From positions 1 through 37,256 of the forward strand of contig CAUYUJ010001435.1 in NCBI GenBank assembly GCA_963575745.1: DNA of 37,256 nt. Direction: 5' to 3'. The DNA is from Prorocentrum cordatum. Taxonomy: Eukaryota > Sar > Dinophyceae > Prorocentrales > Prorocentraceae. The notes below the pieces were generated by a model. It worked only from the letters and a program-made list of their open reading frames with translations, was not told the origin of the DNA and did not search any database. Position numbers and translations under genes: made by a program. Numbering within the stretch: the stretch's first letter is position 1; each line of letters begins with the position of its first letter. This document shows positions 35,846 to 37,256 of the stretch, one piece after another.

Positions 35846-36272
35846 CGTTCAAGGTTGTGCATTTGGTCGGGCTCGATGCGGGCCTCGGGACTTTGAAAAC
35901 ATCCGCGGCGACGTGTCCCCCCTTAAGGGTCGTCGCCTCCTGGAGATTTCAGACCTCGGAGATAGATCACACTTGAACGGTGCGTCCCCTGTCAGAGAAC
36001 CAGGGCCCGCATATTTCGGGCCTCGCCCCGGAGCCTTGGGATGGGGCACCCGTCCTTCCCCTGTGCGCAGCGCCCGCGATGGCTCGTTTGGGCCCTCGCC
36101 AGGCCCCCCCCCCCCCCCCCCCCCCCAGACTTTCCAAGACAACTGAGCTTCGTATGCCCCAGGGTTTCCGCTTGCCCTCACGATCGGGCTTTGCTTTCGG
36201 CGGCAGGGGGCGCTGAGTGAAAGTTGAAAGCCAGTCGGGCCAAGTCGGCGCGATCCCCCTTCTTTATTCGTC
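35846..36272. other. Spacer with a possible exon; long C run
   Basis: A plus frame at about 35,885-36,050 reads DFENIRGDVSPLKGRRLLEI, then SDLGDRSHLNGASPVREPGP with fair codon bias; another plus frame reads AFKVVHLVGLDAGLGTLKTS. Neither has a start or clean edges. A run of about 22 C is at 36,105-36,126. Confidence 0.4.
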
Positions 36273-36294
36273 GTTTTAGCCGTTTTGGCTTCAG
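36273..36294 (+). other. Relict dinoflagellate spliced leader (candidate)
   Basis: TAGCCGTTTTGGCT (36,277-36,290) followed by TCAG corresponds to TAGCCATTTTGGCT plus CAAG of the DinoSL; 15 of 18 positions agree. It is 24 nt before ATG 36,318, on the same strand. Confidence 0.6.
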
Positions 36295-36317
36295 GCTTCG
36301 CCGAGAGAGTCGGCTCC

Positions 36318-37256
36318 ATGTGGGCGTCGAGCGATTCTGACACTGAGCCCGCGATCGCATTGCCGCAGGGAGTGGCGCATGGACGGCGAGGGAGAGGACG
36401 ACCCCCAGGAATCTTCGGGTCAAAGGCCTCGCGAGAGAGGCGGCAGGAGGTCTTGGTTAGAGCAGGCAGGGCCTCCTCCAGCGCGCCTGTCACGATGGTC
36501 GAGCAGCAGCGACGATTGCAAGAGATTCGATCCCAACGCGAGGGGCAAGAACGTCTGAACCAAGACACGTCGGATACGATCTGCGCACGCTTGGACTGCC
36601 TCCAAGGTTTCTGGGATCCAGCGTCGGTGTGGGGGCGGATGATGACGCTCGCGTGCCGTGGCCCGTCGTCGAGTTTGGCTGACGTGCCCGAGGATTTGGG
36701 CAAAGTTCTCGACCATGTTTTTGGTGGCCAGCCTCGGCTCACGACGGGCGCGTCTGCACTGGGGGCCATCCTGGGCCGAGACAGCAGGTCGGTGCGCAAC
36801 GACGTCGTTGATTTGGCGGCTTGCGTGCATTTCGGCACCCGGATGTGGACGACGGCCTTCTTGCGCAGGCTCCTCGCCGAGTTGCGGTGCAAGCGCCTCT
36901 TTCCAGTAGCTGCGTTTACATACGCGCTGCATGATGAGACCCCCCTTCCAGCCAGGTCGAAGCGGCCGCGATTGACAGGCAGGGACAGCAAGAAATCAGC
37001 GCTGCAAGACTTAGCCGATGGGGGCGCCGCTGTCCAGATGCCAGGGAACGTGAAACACCAGAAGGCGAGCAAGGGCATGTGCAAAATCATTCAGACGGAG
37101 GCCCAGTTGTGTTTCGTGGTGCGGAACGAGGCCGGTCGAACGATATGTTATTTTTTGCCACTTACATGTCCACTTCAAATCGGCGACAGGGCGACTGGGG
37201 AGACGCTGCAGGCCAACATCCGGCAGCAGCTGGACATCGCTGTCCTCCGCGACGTC
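36318..37256 (+). CDS. Intronless ORF running off the window, likely dinoflagellate multi-copy family
   Basis: The frame is open from ATG 36,318 through the last base (313 codons, no stop), the longest unambiguous coding stretch here. Upstream, the frame closes at a TGA near 36,224. Segments: MWASSDSDTEPAIALPQGVA and a Gly/Arg-rich patch; a coiled-coil-like MVEQQRRLQEIRSQREGQER; a globular run (LDCLQGFWDPASVWGRMMTL, LGAILGRDSRSVRNDVVDLA, TRMWTTAFLRRLLAELRCKR); then LFPVAAFTYALHDETPLPAR, GMCKIIQTEAQLCFVVRNEA, GRTICYFLPLTCPLQIGDRA and GETLQANIRQQLDIAVLRDV. The H-D-E-T-P motif followed by a K-(I/V)-(I/M)-Q-(T/S)-E region is one I associate from memory with an abundant unnamed dinoflagellate protein family. 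I know no function for it. Codons are mixed but coding-like. The lack of introns and the spliced-leader relict 24 nt upstream point to retroposition from mRNA. Confidence 0.7.
   Translation, partial: MWASSDSDTEPAIALPQGVAHGRRGRGRPPGIFGSKASRERRQEVLVRAGRASSSAPVTMVEQQRRLQEIRSQREGQERLNQDTSDTICARLDCLQGFWDPASVWGRMMTLACRGPSSSLADVPEDLGKVLDHVFGGQPRLTTGASALGAILGRDSRSVRNDVVDLAACVHFGTRMWTTAFLRRLLAELRCKRLFPVAAFTYALHDETPLPARSKRPRLTGRDSKKSALQDLADGGAAVQMPGNVKHQKASKGMCKIIQTEAQLCFVVRNEAGRTICYFLPLTCPLQIGDRATGETLQANIRQQLDIAVLRDV

Noticed and set aside
34840-35896. Long poly-Leu, poly-Val, poly-Ser and poly-Arg ORFs
   Set aside because: Direct translations of the (GTC)n and (GTA)n microsatellites.
35849-37090. 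413-codon minus-strand ORF
   Set aside because: It overlaps the open plus-strand frame from 36,318. The plus frame has protein-like composition and a leader relict in front, whereas the minus frame is Ser/Arg/Pro-rich, as expected of the antisense of a real gene.

Overview
This window looks like nuclear DNA of a dinoflagellate, probably a GC-rich one of the Prorocentrum kind. The species is a guess. Four lines of evidence support this. (1) Four plus-strand sites closely resemble the dinoflagellate mRNA spliced leader (DinoSL, core CCGTAGCCATTTTGGCTC), three of them a short distance upstream of an ORF. (2) There is a remnant of a chlorophyll a/c-type light-harvesting protein near 34.0 kb. (3) There is a gene for a divergent C5-cytosine methyltransferase of the kind expanded in dinoflagellates (27.25-30.69 kb, minus). 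(4) Coding stretches prefer G or C at codon third positions, are cut by microsatellite-rich introns, and lie in one-strand blocks within very repetitive DNA. I see no rRNA, tRNA, bacterial-type operon or CRISPR array.

Layout. 0-19 kb (plus block): small genes and exon fragments at about 1.1, 2.0 (Lys/Gly-rich protein), 5.3, 6.9-7.7 (three-exon gene with an acidic tail), 8.65, 10.96, 16.3-17.2 (Gln/His-rich) and 18.46-18.98 kb (second Lys/Gly-rich protein). They sit among microsatellites, dispersed ~200 bp duplications and two arrays of short palindromes (4.37-5.10 and 14.67-15.89 kb). 20-31 kb (minus block): a C-terminal exon at 20.2 kb, a long multi-exon gene of unknown function (20.85-25.39 kb), an exon at 26.5 kb and the methyltransferase-like gene. 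32.4-37.3 kb (plus block): a duplicated exon pair in (TCC)n DNA, the light-harvesting remnant, (GTC)n and (GTA)n tracts, and an intronless ORF that starts at 36,318 and runs off the window, preceded by a spliced-leader relict.

The minus and plus blocks diverge across a ~13-copy, 131-bp tandem array (30.72-32.44 kb) whose units each carry two potential hairpins; the array starts 30 bp upstream of the methyltransferase-like ATG. The blocks converge between 18.98 and 20.17 kb. In dinoflagellates divergent strand switches are places where transcription of one-way gene blocks begins, so this array is the most interesting candidate regulatory element here.

Caution: many coding stretches need a one-base shift to stay in frame, mostly at C/G runs. 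This is expected of homopolymer errors in an assembly but also of decaying genes. Exon edges are approximate throughout, and most proteins are unrecognised. The plus-strand genes show no common pathway. The two minus-strand genes may be functionally or mobile-element linked, but that is inference.
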